Below, piece by piece: positions 27,691 through 36,055 of a stretch of DNA of 36,626 bases. The notes beneath the pieces were generated by a model. That model saw nothing but the letters and a program-made list of their open reading frames with translations, was not told the DNA's origin and did no database searches. The stretch lies in assembly GCA_904397815.1 (NCBI GenBank), contig CAJFOT010000117.1, positions 1 to 36,626 on the forward strand. The letters run 5' to 3'. Numbering within the stretch: the first letter of the stretch is position 1; every line of letters starts with the position of its first letter. The position numbers and the translations under genes were made by a program. This DNA comes from Candidatus Paralachnospira sangeri (GTDB taxonomy: Bacteria > Bacillota > Clostridia > Lachnospirales > Lachnospiraceae).

Positions 27691-30318
27691 ATGGCAAAAT
27701 GGGTTTATTTATTCAAAGAAGGAAATGCCGACATGCGCAACCTTCTCGGCGGCAAAGGAGCTAACCTTGCAGAAATGACCAATCTCGGGCTGCCGATTCC
27801 TCAGGGGTTTACAGTAACCACTGAAGCATGTACGGATTATTATAACAATGGCAAAGTGATTTCCGAAGAAATTCAAGGCCAGATTTTCGATGCGCTGAAA
27901 TGGCTGGAGGGCGTTCAGGGCAAGAGTTTCGGCGATACTTCTGATCCGCTGCTGGTATCTGTTCGTTCCGGCGCCAGAGCATCTATGCCCGGTATGATGG
28001 ATACGATTTTGAATCTGGGACTGAATGATGAAGCGGTAGAAGGTTTCGCTGCAAAGACCGGCAACCCCAGATTCGCTTATGATTCTTACAGAAGATTTAT
28101 CCAGATGTTTTCAGATGTGGTTATGGAAATTCCCAAGTCTCATTTTGAGCGGATTCTGGATGAAGAAAAAGAATCCAGAGGAGTTCAGTACGACACAGAT
28201 CTGACTGCTGAGGATCTGAAGGATATTATTGGAAAGTTCAAATCAATTTATAAGGAAGCGATGGGAGAGGAATTCCCTCAGGATCCCAAGGTTCAGTTAA
28301 TGGAGGCGGTTAAGGCTGTATTCCGTTCATGGGATAATGACAGAGCTATTGTATACCGCCGTATGAACGATATTCCCGGAGACTGGGGTACTGCTGTCAA
28401 TGTGCAGGCTATGGTATTCGGCAACATGGGAAATACCTCCGGTACTGGCGTTGCGTTTACCCGTAACCCTGCGACCGGTGCAAAAGGCGTTTTCGGCGAA
28501 TATCTGATCAATGCCCAGGGCGAAGATGTGGTTGCCGGTGTCCGTACTCCTCAGCCGATTTCCAGGCTGGCCGAAGATCTGCCGGAATGTTATGCGCAGT
28601 TTATTGAAATTGCGAACAAGCTGGAAGACCATTATCGGGATATGCAGGATATGGAGTTTACGATTCAGGAAGGCCGGCTGTTTTTCCTTCAGACACGAAA
28701 TGGCAAGAGAACTGCTCACGCAGCGATTCAGATCGCCTGCGATCTGGTAGATGAAGGAAAGATTACACCTCAGGAAGCGGTCTGCAGGATCGAAGCGAAG
28801 TCTCTGGATCAGCTGCTGCACCCGACCTTTGATCCGCAGGCGCTGAAGGCTGGAGAGGTAATCGGTTCTGCCCTGCCTGCTTCACCAGGCGCTGCTGCCG
28901 GTCAGGTTTACTTTACGGCAGAAGACGCAAAGGCTGCTCATGAAAAAGGACAGAGAGTCATTCTGGTTCGTCTGGAGACTTCTCCTGAAGATATCGAAGG
29001 CATGCACGCGTCAGAAGGTATTCTGACTGTCAGAGGAGGTATGACTTCTCATGCGGCTGTTGTAGCCCGTGGTATGGGAACATGCTGTGTATCAGGATGC
29101 GGAGAGATCAAGATTGATGAAGCAGAAAAATATTTTGAACTGGGCGGATACACCTTCCATGAAGGCGATTTTATCTCTCTGGATGGCTCAACAGGCAAAA
29201 TTTATAAAGGCGATATCGCTACAGTAGAGGCATCTGTGGGAGGAAACTTTGGCAGAATTATGGCATGGGCAGATGAGTTCAGAGATCTGCAGGTGAGAAC
29301 AAATGCCGATACGCCGGCAGATACCATTAATGCAGTGAAACTGGGAGCAGAAGGTATTGGCCTGTGCCGTACCGAGCATATGTTCTTCGAGCCCGACAGA
29401 ATTCCCAAGATTCGTAAAATGATCCTTTCTGATACAGCGGAAGCCAGAGAGGCAGCTCTGATGGAACTTCTGCCTTTCCAGAAATCTGATTTTAAGGCAA
29501 TGTACAAGGCACTGGAGGGCCGCCCGATGACAGTACGTTATCTGGATCCGCCGCTGCATGAGTTTGTGCCTACTGACGAGGAGGACATTAAGGCTCTGGC
29601 AGAGGATATGGGTATGACCCCCGGACAGGTTCGCGCAAAGTGCGATGCGCTGCATGAGTTTAACCCGATGATGGGACACAGAGGCTGCCGTCTGGCTGTC
29701 ACCTATCCTGAAATCGCCAGAATGCAGACCAGAGCCGTAATGGAAGCTGCCATTGAAACACAGGAAGAGACAGGTATCAAGATTGTTCCAGAGATCATGA
29801 TCCCTCTGGTAGGTGAGAAGAAGGAACTGAAATTCGTAAAAGATATTGTGGTAGAAACTGCTGAAAAAGTCAAGGCAGAAAAAGGCTCCGACATGGAATA
29901 CCACATCGGTACCATGATTGAGATCCCCAGAGCGGCTCTGACAGCTGACGCCATTGCAGAGGAAGCTGAGTTCTTCTCTTTCGGCACCAATGACCTGACA
30001 CAGATGACCTTTGGCTTCTCTCGTGACGATGCCGGAAAGTTCCTGGATTCTTATTATAAAGCAAAGATCTATGAGTCGGATCCTTTTGCGAGACTGGATC
30101 AGACTGGCGTGGGACAGCTGGTTGAGATGGCGACAGAAAAGGGACGCAAAACCCGCCCTGACCTGAAAGTAGGTGTGTGCGGCGAACATGGCGGTGATCC
30201 TTCTTCTGTAGAATTCTTCCACAGAACCGGGCTGAATTATGTATCCTGCTCACCGTTCCGTGTGCCGATTGCCAGACTGGCTGCAGCACAGGCAGCGATT
30301 GCCAATGTAGGAAAATAG
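27691..30318 (+). CDS. ppdK: pyruvate, phosphate dikinase
   Basis: Interconverts pyruvate, ATP and Pi with PEP, AMP and PPi; in anaerobes it often runs glycolysis with PPi. The 875-residue length equals the Clostridium symbiosum enzyme. The N-terminal ATP-grasp region has GGKGANLAEM and SVRSGARASMPGMMDT. The swivelling phosphohistidine domain has GGMTSHAAVVARGMG (His454), and the PEP/pyruvate barrel has GLCRTEHMFF, FGTNDLTQMTFG and the catalytic Cys830 in VGVCGEHGGDPSS. AGGAGG precedes the ATG by about ten bases. It stands alone behind its own strong promoter. It is a homologue of PtsI at 3951, and both act on PEP. Confidence 0.96.
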   Translation: MAKWVYLFKEGNADMRNLLGGKGANLAEMTNLGLPIPQGFTVTTEACTDYYNNGKVISEEIQGQIFDALKWLEGVQGKSFGDTSDPLLVSVRSGARASMPGMMDTILNLGLNDEAVEGFAAKTGNPRFAYDSYRRFIQMFSDVVMEIPKSHFERILDEEKESRGVQYDTDLTAEDLKDIIGKFKSIYKEAMGEEFPQDPKVQLMEAVKAVFRSWDNDRAIVYRRMNDIPGDWGTAVNVQAMVFGNMGNTSGTGVAFTRNPATGAKGVFGEYLINAQGEDVVAGVRTPQPISRLAEDLPECYAQFIEIANKLEDHYRDMQDMEFTIQEGRLFFLQTRNGKRTAHAAIQIACDLVDEGKITPQEAVCRIEAKSLDQLLHPTFDPQALKAGEVIGSALPASPGAAAGQVYFTAEDAKAAHEKGQRVILVRLETSPEDIEGMHASEGILTVRGGMTSHAAVVARGMGTCCVSGCGEIKIDEAEKYFELGGYTFHEGDFISLDGSTGKIYKGDIATVEASVGGNFGRIMAWADEFRDLQVRTNADTPADTINAVKLGAEGIGLCRTEHMFFEPDRIPKIRKMILSDTAEAREAALMELLPFQKSDFKAMYKALEGRPMTVRYLDPPLHEFVPTDEEDIKALAEDMGMTPGQVRAKCDALHEFNPMMGHRGCRLAVTYPEIARMQTRAVMEAAIETQEETGIKIVPEIMIPLVGEKKELKFVKDIVVETAEKVKAEKGSDMEYHIGTMIEIPRAALTADAIAEEAEFFSFGTNDLTQMTFGFSRDDAGKFLDSYYKAKIYESDPFARLDQTGVGQLVEMATEKGRKTRPDLKVGVCGEHGGDPSSVEFFHRTGLNYVSCSPFRVPIARLAAAQAAIANVGK

Positions 30319-30449
30319 AGGAACGCAGATATTTTTACTTCACAACGCTGGTTATTACTCGGAGAGATGTGCAGGAGTATATGAAACATCACTCTGAGTA
30401 CACAAAGGCGAACCGATTTAAAGATATTATTTGCAAAATCTATATATAA
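30318..30449 (+). other. possible C-terminal remnant of an unidentified gene
   Basis: Just past the ppdK stop a frame with no start codon of its own reads VITRRDVQEYMKHHS, continues with YTKANRFKDIICKIYI and stops at 30449. The amino acid make-up looks like a real protein tail, but I cannot name a family. It may be the first piece of the decayed element to its right, or chance. Confidence 0.25.
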
Positions 30450-30452
30450 CTC

Positions 30453-30540
30453 GAAAGGGAGGCTGAAAAGCTTCCCTTTCATTATCTCTTGATTAGGATT
30501 AAATCCTAAAAGCTATGGCTTTTAAAGGACTTAGTCCTTT
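30453..30540 (+). other. cluster of tandem hairpins at the left edge of the decayed element
   Basis: Four stems follow one another. GAAAGGGAGGCT with a GAAA tetraloop and AGCTTCCCTTTC (30453-30480, one G-U) is first, then TTAGGAT/ATCCTAA (30493-30509), AAAAGC/GCTTTT (30508-30523), and AAAGGAC/GTCCTTT (30524-30540) followed by TT. The first and last resemble weak terminators. They insulate ppdK from the element genes. Confidence 0.55.
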
Positions 30541-30574
30541 TTAATTGCAAAAATAAAATTAAGGAGGTTCAGGA

Positions 30575-30826
30575 ATGAACAAGAGTACAGCGTTAGGAGC
30601 AGAAAACATTGTTTTTATCAGCAAAGCACATGAGAAATTCTACTATGAGAAATTAAAGGAAGTCAGGTATCAGGATGCGTACCACAAGGCACTCTGCTAC
30701 TGCCTTGGCATCAACGAGGATACCAGAAGAAACATCAAGCGGATTTATGATTTTAAGACAGGCTGCGTGAAAACGGAATGCCTGCACGAAGGCTGGCAAA
30801 ACAGGGGAAACGGGTGCTTCTCATAG
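30575..30826 (+). pseudogene. DUF6075-like accessory gene, truncated by deletion
   Basis: About 75 residues (IVFISKAHEKFYYEKL, IYDFKTGCVKTECLHEGWQ) match the front of a small protein family I recall as DUF6075, found in Clostridia mobile elements. Family members continue for some 50 more residues after GWQ. Here the frame passes at about 30795 into parA sequence in a different frame and ends in NRGNGCFS. AAGGAGG precedes the ATG, so the start is intact. The bases GGCTGGCAA at the junction suit both genes, suggesting deletion between short direct repeats. Function unknown. The family name is from memory. Confidence 0.65.
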
Positions 30827-31452
30827 ATGCGGACGCACAGGGGAGCCTGACCGCGAGCCTGGGCTTCACGGAGCCGGACAAGCTGGAGATCACTCTGGCA
30901 AATGTACTGGAAAAGGTTATCAACGATGAGGAAATGGAGCCGGATTACGGTATCTTAAAGCATGACGAAGGAATTGACCTGATGCCGGGGAACATCGAGT
31001 TATCCGGCCTGGAGGTTTCCCTTGTGAATGTGATGAGCCGGGAGCTTGTGATGCGTTCCTACATAGGGCAGGTGAGGGAGAGTTACGATTATATCCTGAT
31101 TGACTGTATGCCCTCCCTTGGCATGATAACCATAAATGCTTTTGCCTGCGCCGACAGCATCTTGATGCCTGTGCAGGCGGCATACCTGCCTGTCAAGGGG
31201 CTGGAGCAGCTTATCAAGACCATAGGCAGGGTAAAGCGGCAGATCAATCCGAAGCTGGAGATCGAGGGGATTCTGCTGACTATGGTGGACAGCCGGACGA
31301 ATTATGCAAGGGACATCAGCGCCCTGCTGATTGAGAATTATGGAAATGCGGAGATTTCCGCAGAGGGCGTCAGCATTTACCAGCATGACCCAAAGGGCAA
31401 GGTGGCAAACGCCTACCAGTCTCTGACGGAGGAGGTGCTTCGTGATGAGTAA
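30793..31452 (+). pseudogene. ParA/Soj-type partition ATPase, N-terminus deleted and internal gap
   Basis: Sequence from QGKRVLLIDADAQGSLTASLGF to SIYQHDPKGKVANAYQSLTEEVL is clearly of the ParA family of conjugative elements, with the Walker A' and switch region (LLIDADAQG), YDYILIDCMPSLG and PVQAAYLPVKGLEQLI. The first 25 or so residues, which hold the P-loop KGGxGKT, are gone, so ATP binding is lost. A second deletion of about 15-20 residues lies near 31345-31360: LLIENYG runs straight into NAEISAEG, whereas intact proteins carry an xIPxSVRAAE segment there. No proper start or ribosome binding site is left. It overlaps the parB start by eight bases, the original operon arrangement. Confidence 0.85.
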
Positions 31453-32335
31453 GGCAGGGAGTGCGGCAAAGATAAAGCTGAACAGCTATGAAGATTTATT
31501 CGGCGGAAGCAGCGCGCAGGATGCAGGGGAGCAGATCATCAATGCTCCGTTAGAAGATATTTATGATTTCAAAGATCATCCATTTAAAGTGTTGGTCGAT
31601 GAAAAGATGGAGGAAACAACGGAAAGTATCCGGCTTTATGGGGTACTTGTTCCGGGCATTGCAAGACCGAGAGCCGGGGGCGGATATGAATTGATTTCCG
31701 GACACCGCAGGAAACTAGGATCGAAAAGAGCCGGGAAAACGGATATGCCGATTATTGTCCGTAATTATACGGATGATGAAGCGACAATCATCATGGTGGA
31801 TTCCAATATCCAGCGGGAGGATATTCTGCCCAGCGAGAAAGCAAAGGCGTATGCCATGAAGTACGAAGCTATGAAGCATCAGGGCAGCAAAGGCGGCAGT
31901 ACCCTCGATGAAGTGGGGGAAGCCGCCGGGGAGAGCGGAAAGACTGTGTAGCGGTATGTGTGGCTTGCAAGGCTATCCGATGAGCTGCTTGATCTGGTGG
32001 ACGCAAAGAAGATTGGGATCTCGCAGGGCGTTGACATTTCTTTTCTGACAGGGGAGCAGCAGCGCTATGTATTGGAGATTCTTCTGGAAACAGGCGCGTC
32101 AGTTTCCAGCGCGCAGGCGGCAAAACTGAAGGAATACGGAAAAAGCGGCGAGCTGACACTGGCAATGGTAAGGCTGATACTGACGGAAGAAAAGCCGAAG
32201 GAAAGAAAAGTCACGATCAAAGGTGATAAGATCAGCAGGTATTTTCCGGAGGAATATTCCAATGACGAGATCGAGGATGTCATTATCCGGCAGGAAATGG
32301 TTGCTTCTCTTGCGGAGCATGCAGAGGCAGTCCGC
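31445..32335 (+). pseudogene. ParB/Spo0J-like protein with a nonsense codon
   Basis: The N-terminal ParB nuclease-like domain is present (DHPFKVLVDEKMEETTESIRLYGVLVPGIARP, LISGHRRK, IIMVDSNIQRE). The frame is cut by TAG at 31949-31951 in GKTV*RYVWLARL. Intact relatives have Gln there, and CAG to TAG explains it. The same frame then continues through the DNA-binding part (LARLSDELLDLVDAKKIGISQGVDISFLTGEQQ, KISRYFPEEYSNDEIEDVI) to about 32290-32335, where it joins helicase sequence. GAGGAGGTG precedes ATG 31445. The product would be a short N-terminal fragment. Confidence 0.85.
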
Positions 32336-32340
32336 AACAG

Positions 32341-33196
32341 GATTCTAAAGCGGCGGCCTGCGTCAGAAAAGCCTTTGAAACATGGGAGCAGACGAAGGAG
32401 CAGCGGTCGGCACAGCTCATCTTCTGTGACCTGTCAACGCCCAAAGGGGACGGTACATTTAATGTGTATGAGAACGTAAAAAATAAACTGATTGAGAAAG
32501 GGGTGCCGCCGGAGGAGATTGCATTTCGGGGATAAGCTCTATACGGAGACAAGGGAAGCCGGAGCCGCGCTTGTGGGAATGTACAAGGCGATGAAAACGG
32601 TCAACGTGCCTGCTATGGTCGGGGAATACGCCGGATTCAGGATGTCAGTGTCCTTTGATTCGTTCAACCACAAATTTGTGATGAACTTAAAAGGGCAGTT
32701 AAGCCATAACCTTGAGATCGGCGCTGACCCGCTCGGAAACATTTCCCGTATCAACCATGCCATTGAATCCATGCCGAAGCAGCTTGCAGAGACGCAGGCG
32801 AAGCTGGAGAATGTGGAGCGTCAGCTCGAAACTGCAAAAGCAGAGGTTACAAAACCATTTGCACAGGAGGAAGAACTGGCGCAGAAGTTGGAACGCCTGG
32901 CAGCTCTAAATGCCCTGCTTAATATGGACGAAAAAGGAAATGAGGCACTTGGTATGGACGATGAAACGGAGGAAAAATCCGATTCTGTAACCATGCCTCA
33001 CTCGAAAGAAGCCACAGGTCAGGGATTGATTGCAGTCGGCGGAGGTTTGCAAGGGAGAAAGATTGCGGCGGCGATGGCGGATCAGCCTGCCCAGAGGATG
33101 TCGCTGCGGGAAAAGCTGGAAACGTTCAAGGTGCAGGCGGCGGGAGCTGGCAGAACTGGCATGGAAAAGGCGAAGGGGAAAGAGAAAATATTGTAA
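32341..33196 (+). pseudogene. remnant of a giant SNF2-type helicase/methylase of a conjugative element
   Basis: Two separate pieces remain. The first (32356-32523) reads VRKAFETWEQTKEQRSAQLIF, then CDLSTPKGDGTFNVYENVKNK and PPEEIAF: the start of the helicase C domain. The second, in another frame from about 32530, reads GDKLYTETREAGAALVGMY, YAGFRMSVSFDSFNHKFVMNLKGQL and EEELAQKLERLAALNALLNMD, the C-terminal end of the same very large protein (usually over 2000 residues). The middle, including the conserved helicase motifs after IAF, is deleted and the junction is out of frame. A 234-residue reading from 32492 uses TTG and the wrong frame for its first ten residues. I expect no function. Confidence 0.75.
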
Positions 33197-33232
33197 TTAT
33201 TAGAAAACTGATGAAATAACAGCAGGAATCCG

Positions 33233-33259
33233 CCGGATTTTCTTTTCTGAAAAATCCGG
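33233..33259 (+). terminator. stem-loop after the helicase remnant
   Basis: CCGGATTTT (33233-33241) pairs with AAAATCCGG (33251-33259) around a nine-base loop. There is no T run on the plus strand, so termination is doubtful. It touches the -35 box of the next promoter. Confidence 0.4.
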
Positions 33260-33288
33260 TTGATTCGGCATCGGTTCCGGGGTATAAT
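33260..33288 (+). promoter_or_regulatory. promoter of the Rpn-type transposase gene
   Basis: TTGATT (33260-33265), 17 bases, and consensus TATAAT (33283-33288). The leader to the ATG is about 65 bases and ends in AAAGGAGG. Confidence 0.8.
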
Positions 33289-33358
33289 GATTATGAGGTC
33301 ATATACCTTTAGGGAATGGCTTTCGCAATTCCTGTCACTAACAAAGGAGGTTATGGCT

Positions 33359-34291
33359 ATGGACACAGAAATAAAAAATGCAGTGAATGCAACAGACAGA
33401 GAGGCTCAGTATGATGAGCAGGCGAAGCGCCTGTTAGGAAATAAAATCATTCTGGCGCATATTCTGGTAAAGACGGTTGATGAGTTCCGCGGAATGAATC
33501 CGAAAGACGTAGTATCCTATATTGAAGGTGAGCCGCTTATCAGTGCGGTCCCGGTGGAACCGGGGTTAACCAATGTGGTAAAAGAAAAAGATGGACAGCG
33601 GATTGTCGGCATGAATACGGAGAATGCGGAGGTCAATGAAGGACTGGTACGGTTCGATATTATCTTTTATGTGCGGATGAAAGATGGCATTTCTCAGGTG
33701 ATTGTCAATCTGGAAGCACAGAAAGATGAGCCTGCAAGCTATGATATTTTGAACCGGGCAGTTTTCTATGTAAGCCGTCTTGTTTCCTCACAGAAGGAAC
33801 GGGATTTTGTTAAGACAAACTATAATGACATAAAACGTGTATTCTCGATATGGGTTTGTATGAACATGGATGAGAACAGTATGGCTTATGTTCATTTGGT
33901 AAAAGATGATCTGCTGGGTTCTTATCAGTGGAAAGGCAGTCTGGATTTGCTGAATATCGTTATGATTGGTATTGCAAACGAGCTTCCTGAGCATGATGAG
34001 AAGTATAAGCTGCATCGTCTGCTGAGTACAATTTTATCAATGGAATTGTCCGTTGATGAGAAATTAGGAATTATGGAAACAGAGTATCATATTCCGGTAG
34101 ATGATAAATTGAGAAAGGATGTGAGCGCTATGTGTAATCTGAGTCAGGGAATCAAGGACAACACTTTGGCGGATGTAATCATGAATATGTATGAGAATCA
34201 TTTTACGCTTGAGCAGATAGCAGTAGCAACGAAGAAAACTGTTGCAGAAGTTGAAGCCGTCATCAAAAAGAGAGAGCCTGCATTGGCATAA
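33359..34291 (+). CDS. Rpn family recombination-promoting nuclease / PD-(D/E)XK transposase-type protein
   Basis: A 310-residue protein of the PDDEXK_2 (Rpn/transposase_31-like) group, linked to RecA-independent recombination. The N-terminal part has KRLLGNKIILAHILVKT. The nuclease core has the acidic residue in RFDIIFYVR and a following VNLEAQKD (E-x-Q in place of E-x-K, common in this family), then RAVFYVSRLVSSQ. The C-terminus ends in a small helix-turn-helix-like tail (LEQIAVATKKTVAEVEAVIKK). AAGGAGG eight bases before ATG 33359 sets the start. Own promoter and terminator flank it. It is intact although every element gene around it is broken, so it may have arrived later or be under selection. 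No terminal inverted repeats were found. Confidence 0.85.
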   Translation: MDTEIKNAVNATDREAQYDEQAKRLLGNKIILAHILVKTVDEFRGMNPKDVVSYIEGEPLISAVPVEPGLTNVVKEKDGQRIVGMNTENAEVNEGLVRFDIIFYVRMKDGISQVIVNLEAQKDEPASYDILNRAVFYVSRLVSSQKERDFVKTNYNDIKRVFSIWVCMNMDENSMAYVHLVKDDLLGSYQWKGSLDLLNIVMIGIANELPEHDEKYKLHRLLSTILSMELSVDEKLGIMETEYHIPVDDKLRKDVSAMCNLSQGIKDNTLADVIMNMYENHFTLEQIAVATKKTVAEVEAVIKKREPALA

Positions 34292-34320
34292 TCGAAGTAA
34301 CTGAATAACAAATACAACAG

Positions 34321-34370
34321 GGCAGTGAGCTGAATTTCTATGGAAAAACAGTTCGCTGCCTTTTTGTTTT
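34321..34370 (+). terminator. terminator of the Rpn-type gene
   Basis: GGCAGTGAGCTG (34321-34332) pairs with CAGTTCGCTGCC (34349-34360) over 12 pairs with two G-U, followed by TTTTTGTTTT. Confidence 0.92.
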
Positions 34371-34432
34371 ATCAAGAAGAAAGATAGTCGCATTAGATTG
34401 TCTTTTTTTTTCGTGCAGAGAAAGGAAAAAAT

Positions 34433-35030
34433 ATGGCAGATGCAAAGACAGAAAAGCAGAAAGTAAAGGAAATCACGGATAAGCTGGAGGAGGGCTTAAA
34501 GGAGCTTTTTGAAAGTGAGAAATATAAAAGCTACCTCCGCAACTTTAGTAGCAGGTTATCAGGCATGGCAGAAGAATTTTAAGCGCCATGTGAAGAAAGG
34601 GGAGCGGGGAATCCGTATCCTTGCCCCTGCTCCTTATAAAATCAAGGAAGAACGGGAAAAGGTAGACCCAGTGACCGGAGAGGTCATGCTGGATAAGGAC
34701 GGTATGCCGCAGACAGAGGAAATAGAAGTCAAAATCCCCGCTTTCCATGCAGTATCCGTGTTCGATGTATCGCAGACGGACGGGGAGCCGCTTCCGGAGC
34801 TGGGAGCAAACGTGCTTTTATCCACGGTGGAAGGTTATGAGGATTTTATCAAGGCAGTTACCTTTGTCGCGCCTGTGCCAATAGGATTTGAGGATATTCC
34901 CGGCGATTCCAAGGAACACCAGATTTCTGTTCAAATGTTGGAAGGAGATGATGAAATCCTTGCCGACGGGACAGTAGATTTCTATTCCTGCTCATACTAC
35001 ATGTCTACAGCCATAGCGTTTTATTTTTGA
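34433..35030 (+). pseudogene. ArdC-like (DUF1738) antirestriction protein, broken
   Basis: The ATG at 34433 begins VKEITDKLEEGLKELFESEKYKSYLR, the front of an ArdC N-terminal domain. After LR (about 34540) roughly 30 residues are missing and the sequence resumes one frame over as ATLVAGYQAWQKNFKRHVKKGERGIRILAPAPYKI through VSVFDVSQTDG and PVPIGFEDIPGDSK. The first frame stops at 34582 (GMAEEF). After DSK the sequence no longer resembles the family: the HExxH metallopeptidase region is replaced by QISVQMLEGDDEILADGTV and a short tail ending in FYF, apparently part of another gene I cannot name. Two deletions therefore flank one surviving piece. No function is expected. Confidence 0.8.
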
Positions 35031-35034
35031 AATA

Positions 35035-35925
35035 TCAGGAATTTTCACGATTCAGGCACTCCGCATACCGCTCCATAAAAAATTTTGTATGCGAATCCTT
35101 GCTCTGATATAGAAAACCGTAATCCACTTCGGGAGCGTCATTTACAGGCAGTACAGTCAATCCGCTTAAATCAGTTGTCAGGAGAAAATCCGGCAGTACC
35201 GCAATGCCGTATCCGCTTTTAGCTAACAGTATGGCGGTCTGCTCATCTTCACAGGTAACAAAATCATGGTTTTGCCGATACAGCAAAAGATCGCGCTGTA
35301 ATCTGCTCTCACTTTGAAAAGGGACAAAACGCGGGTGCATGGCAATCAGGCAGTAATCCGCGTTCTGGTCAATGGTAAATTCATCTTCACTCTGACAGAT
35401 GTATTCTTCCGGCAGCAGCGCATAGGTCTTTATGGTTCGCAGTTTTCGGAAGGTTCCGCCTTTTATTTCATTTGCCATGTCACGGGTCACCAGTAAAATT
35501 TCCAGTTGCTTGTTCTCGAACATCTTTTTCAGGGTGAAATAATCATCAACGGCGACCATAGGACGGACGTTTGGAAATGCCGTCCGCATCTGCTTCAGCA
35601 CCGGAGATAAATTCGGAAATTCCGAATAGCTGACACAACCGATATGAAAGACCGTAATATGGTTCGTGTCAGCTTTTTGAACGTGCTTTTTTGATAATTC
35701 CAGACGGGTCAGGATTTCACGCACATCGGGATAAAAGGCTGCTCCGGCCTCTGTCAGTTGGACAGTTCGCGTTGTGCGGATAAATAGTTTCGTATTCAGT
35801 TCGCTTTCTAAAGTCTGAATATGATGTGTAACTGTGGATACAGTCAAAAACAGTTCTTCTGCGGCTTTTGAAAAATTCAGATGTTCGGCAACGCAGACAA
35901 AACATTGAAGCTGCTGTTCGTTCAT
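35035..35925 (-). CDS. LysR family transcriptional regulator
   Basis: A 296-residue LTTR: N-terminal winged helix (LQCFVCVAEHLNFSKAAEELFLTVSTVTHHIQTLE, about residues 5-39), RTTRTVQLTEAGAAFY, then the periplasmic-binding-protein-like effector domain (HIGCVSYSEFPNLSPVLKQMRTAFP, VDDYFTLKKMFENKQLEILLVT, GYGIAVLPDFLL). GGAGGGCG precedes the ATG. Its stop codon is five bases from the end of the decayed element, so the element's right end was trimmed up to this gene. It is divergent from a MarR gene; a perfect palindrome between them may be its binding site. The effector is unknown. Confidence 0.92.
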   Translation of the reverse strand: MNEQQLQCFVCVAEHLNFSKAAEELFLTVSTVTHHIQTLESELNTKLFIRTTRTVQLTEAGAAFYPDVREILTRLELSKKHVQKADTNHITVFHIGCVSYSEFPNLSPVLKQMRTAFPNVRPMVAVDDYFTLKKMFENKQLEILLVTRDMANEIKGGTFRKLRTIKTYALLPEEYICQSEDEFTIDQNADYCLIAMHPRFVPFQSESRLQRDLLLYRQNHDFVTCEDEQTAILLAKSGYGIAVLPDFLLTTDLSGLTVLPVNDAPEVDYGFLYQSKDSHTKFFMERYAECLNRENS

Positions 35926-35949
35926 AACGCCCTCCTTTTTGCTTTTATC

Positions 35950-35978
35950 AGTATAACGTTCTTGCGGGATTATTTCAA
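35950..35978 (-). promoter_or_regulatory. promoter of the LysR gene
   Basis: On the minus strand TTGAAA (35978-35973) and TATACT (35955-35950) stand exactly 17 bases apart. The start is expected near 35943, about 18 bases before the LysR ATG. Confidence 0.8.
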
Positions 35979-35985
35979 TCTTATT

Positions 35986-36002
35986 ATTCGATGTTATCGA
36001 AT
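35986..36002. promoter_or_regulatory. palindrome between LysR and MarR promoters, candidate LysR binding site
   Basis: ATTCGAT-gtt-ATCGAAT has perfect seven-base arms and contains a T-N11-A core, the LTTR-box form. Its centre (35994) is about 51 bases upstream of the predicted LysR start and about 68 upstream of the predicted MarR start. This fits an LTTR recognition site serving both genes. A MarR dimer could also bind it. Confidence 0.6.
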
Positions 36003-36027
36003 GATGTTGAGACTTTTGAAATTCACT

Positions 36028-36055
36028 TTGCCTGGAAATCGTGTTAGGCTATAAA
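36028..36055 (+). promoter_or_regulatory. promoter of the MarR gene
   Basis: TTGCCT (36028-36033), 16 bases, then TATAAA (36050-36055). The start would be near 36062, about 42 bases before the ATG. Confidence 0.55.

Larger units (their letters stand above)
30453..35030 (+). mobile_element. decayed integrative conjugative element (gene graveyard)
   Basis: All element-type genes here are broken: DUF6075-like, ParA, ParB, SNF2-type helicase, and an ArdC-like protein. They keep one strand and the usual order of Clostridia conjugative elements but are joined by at least five deletions. No integrase, relaxase, VirB4/VirD4 or attachment site is seen. An intact Rpn-type gene lies inside. The right edge stops five bases before the LysR stop codon. 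Boundaries are approximate. Confidence 0.7.

Noticed and set aside
30319-30574. Attachment site of the conjugative element
   Set aside because: No direct repeat of this region was found near 35030, and no tRNA gene or integrase is present.
32492-33196. A complete 234-residue gene
   Set aside because: It starts with TTG in the wrong frame for ten residues, then holds only the C-terminal part of a giant helicase; it is a fragment.
33200-34432. Rpn-type gene as a classical insertion sequence
   Set aside because: I found no terminal inverted repeats or target duplications at its edges; only promoter and terminator stems.
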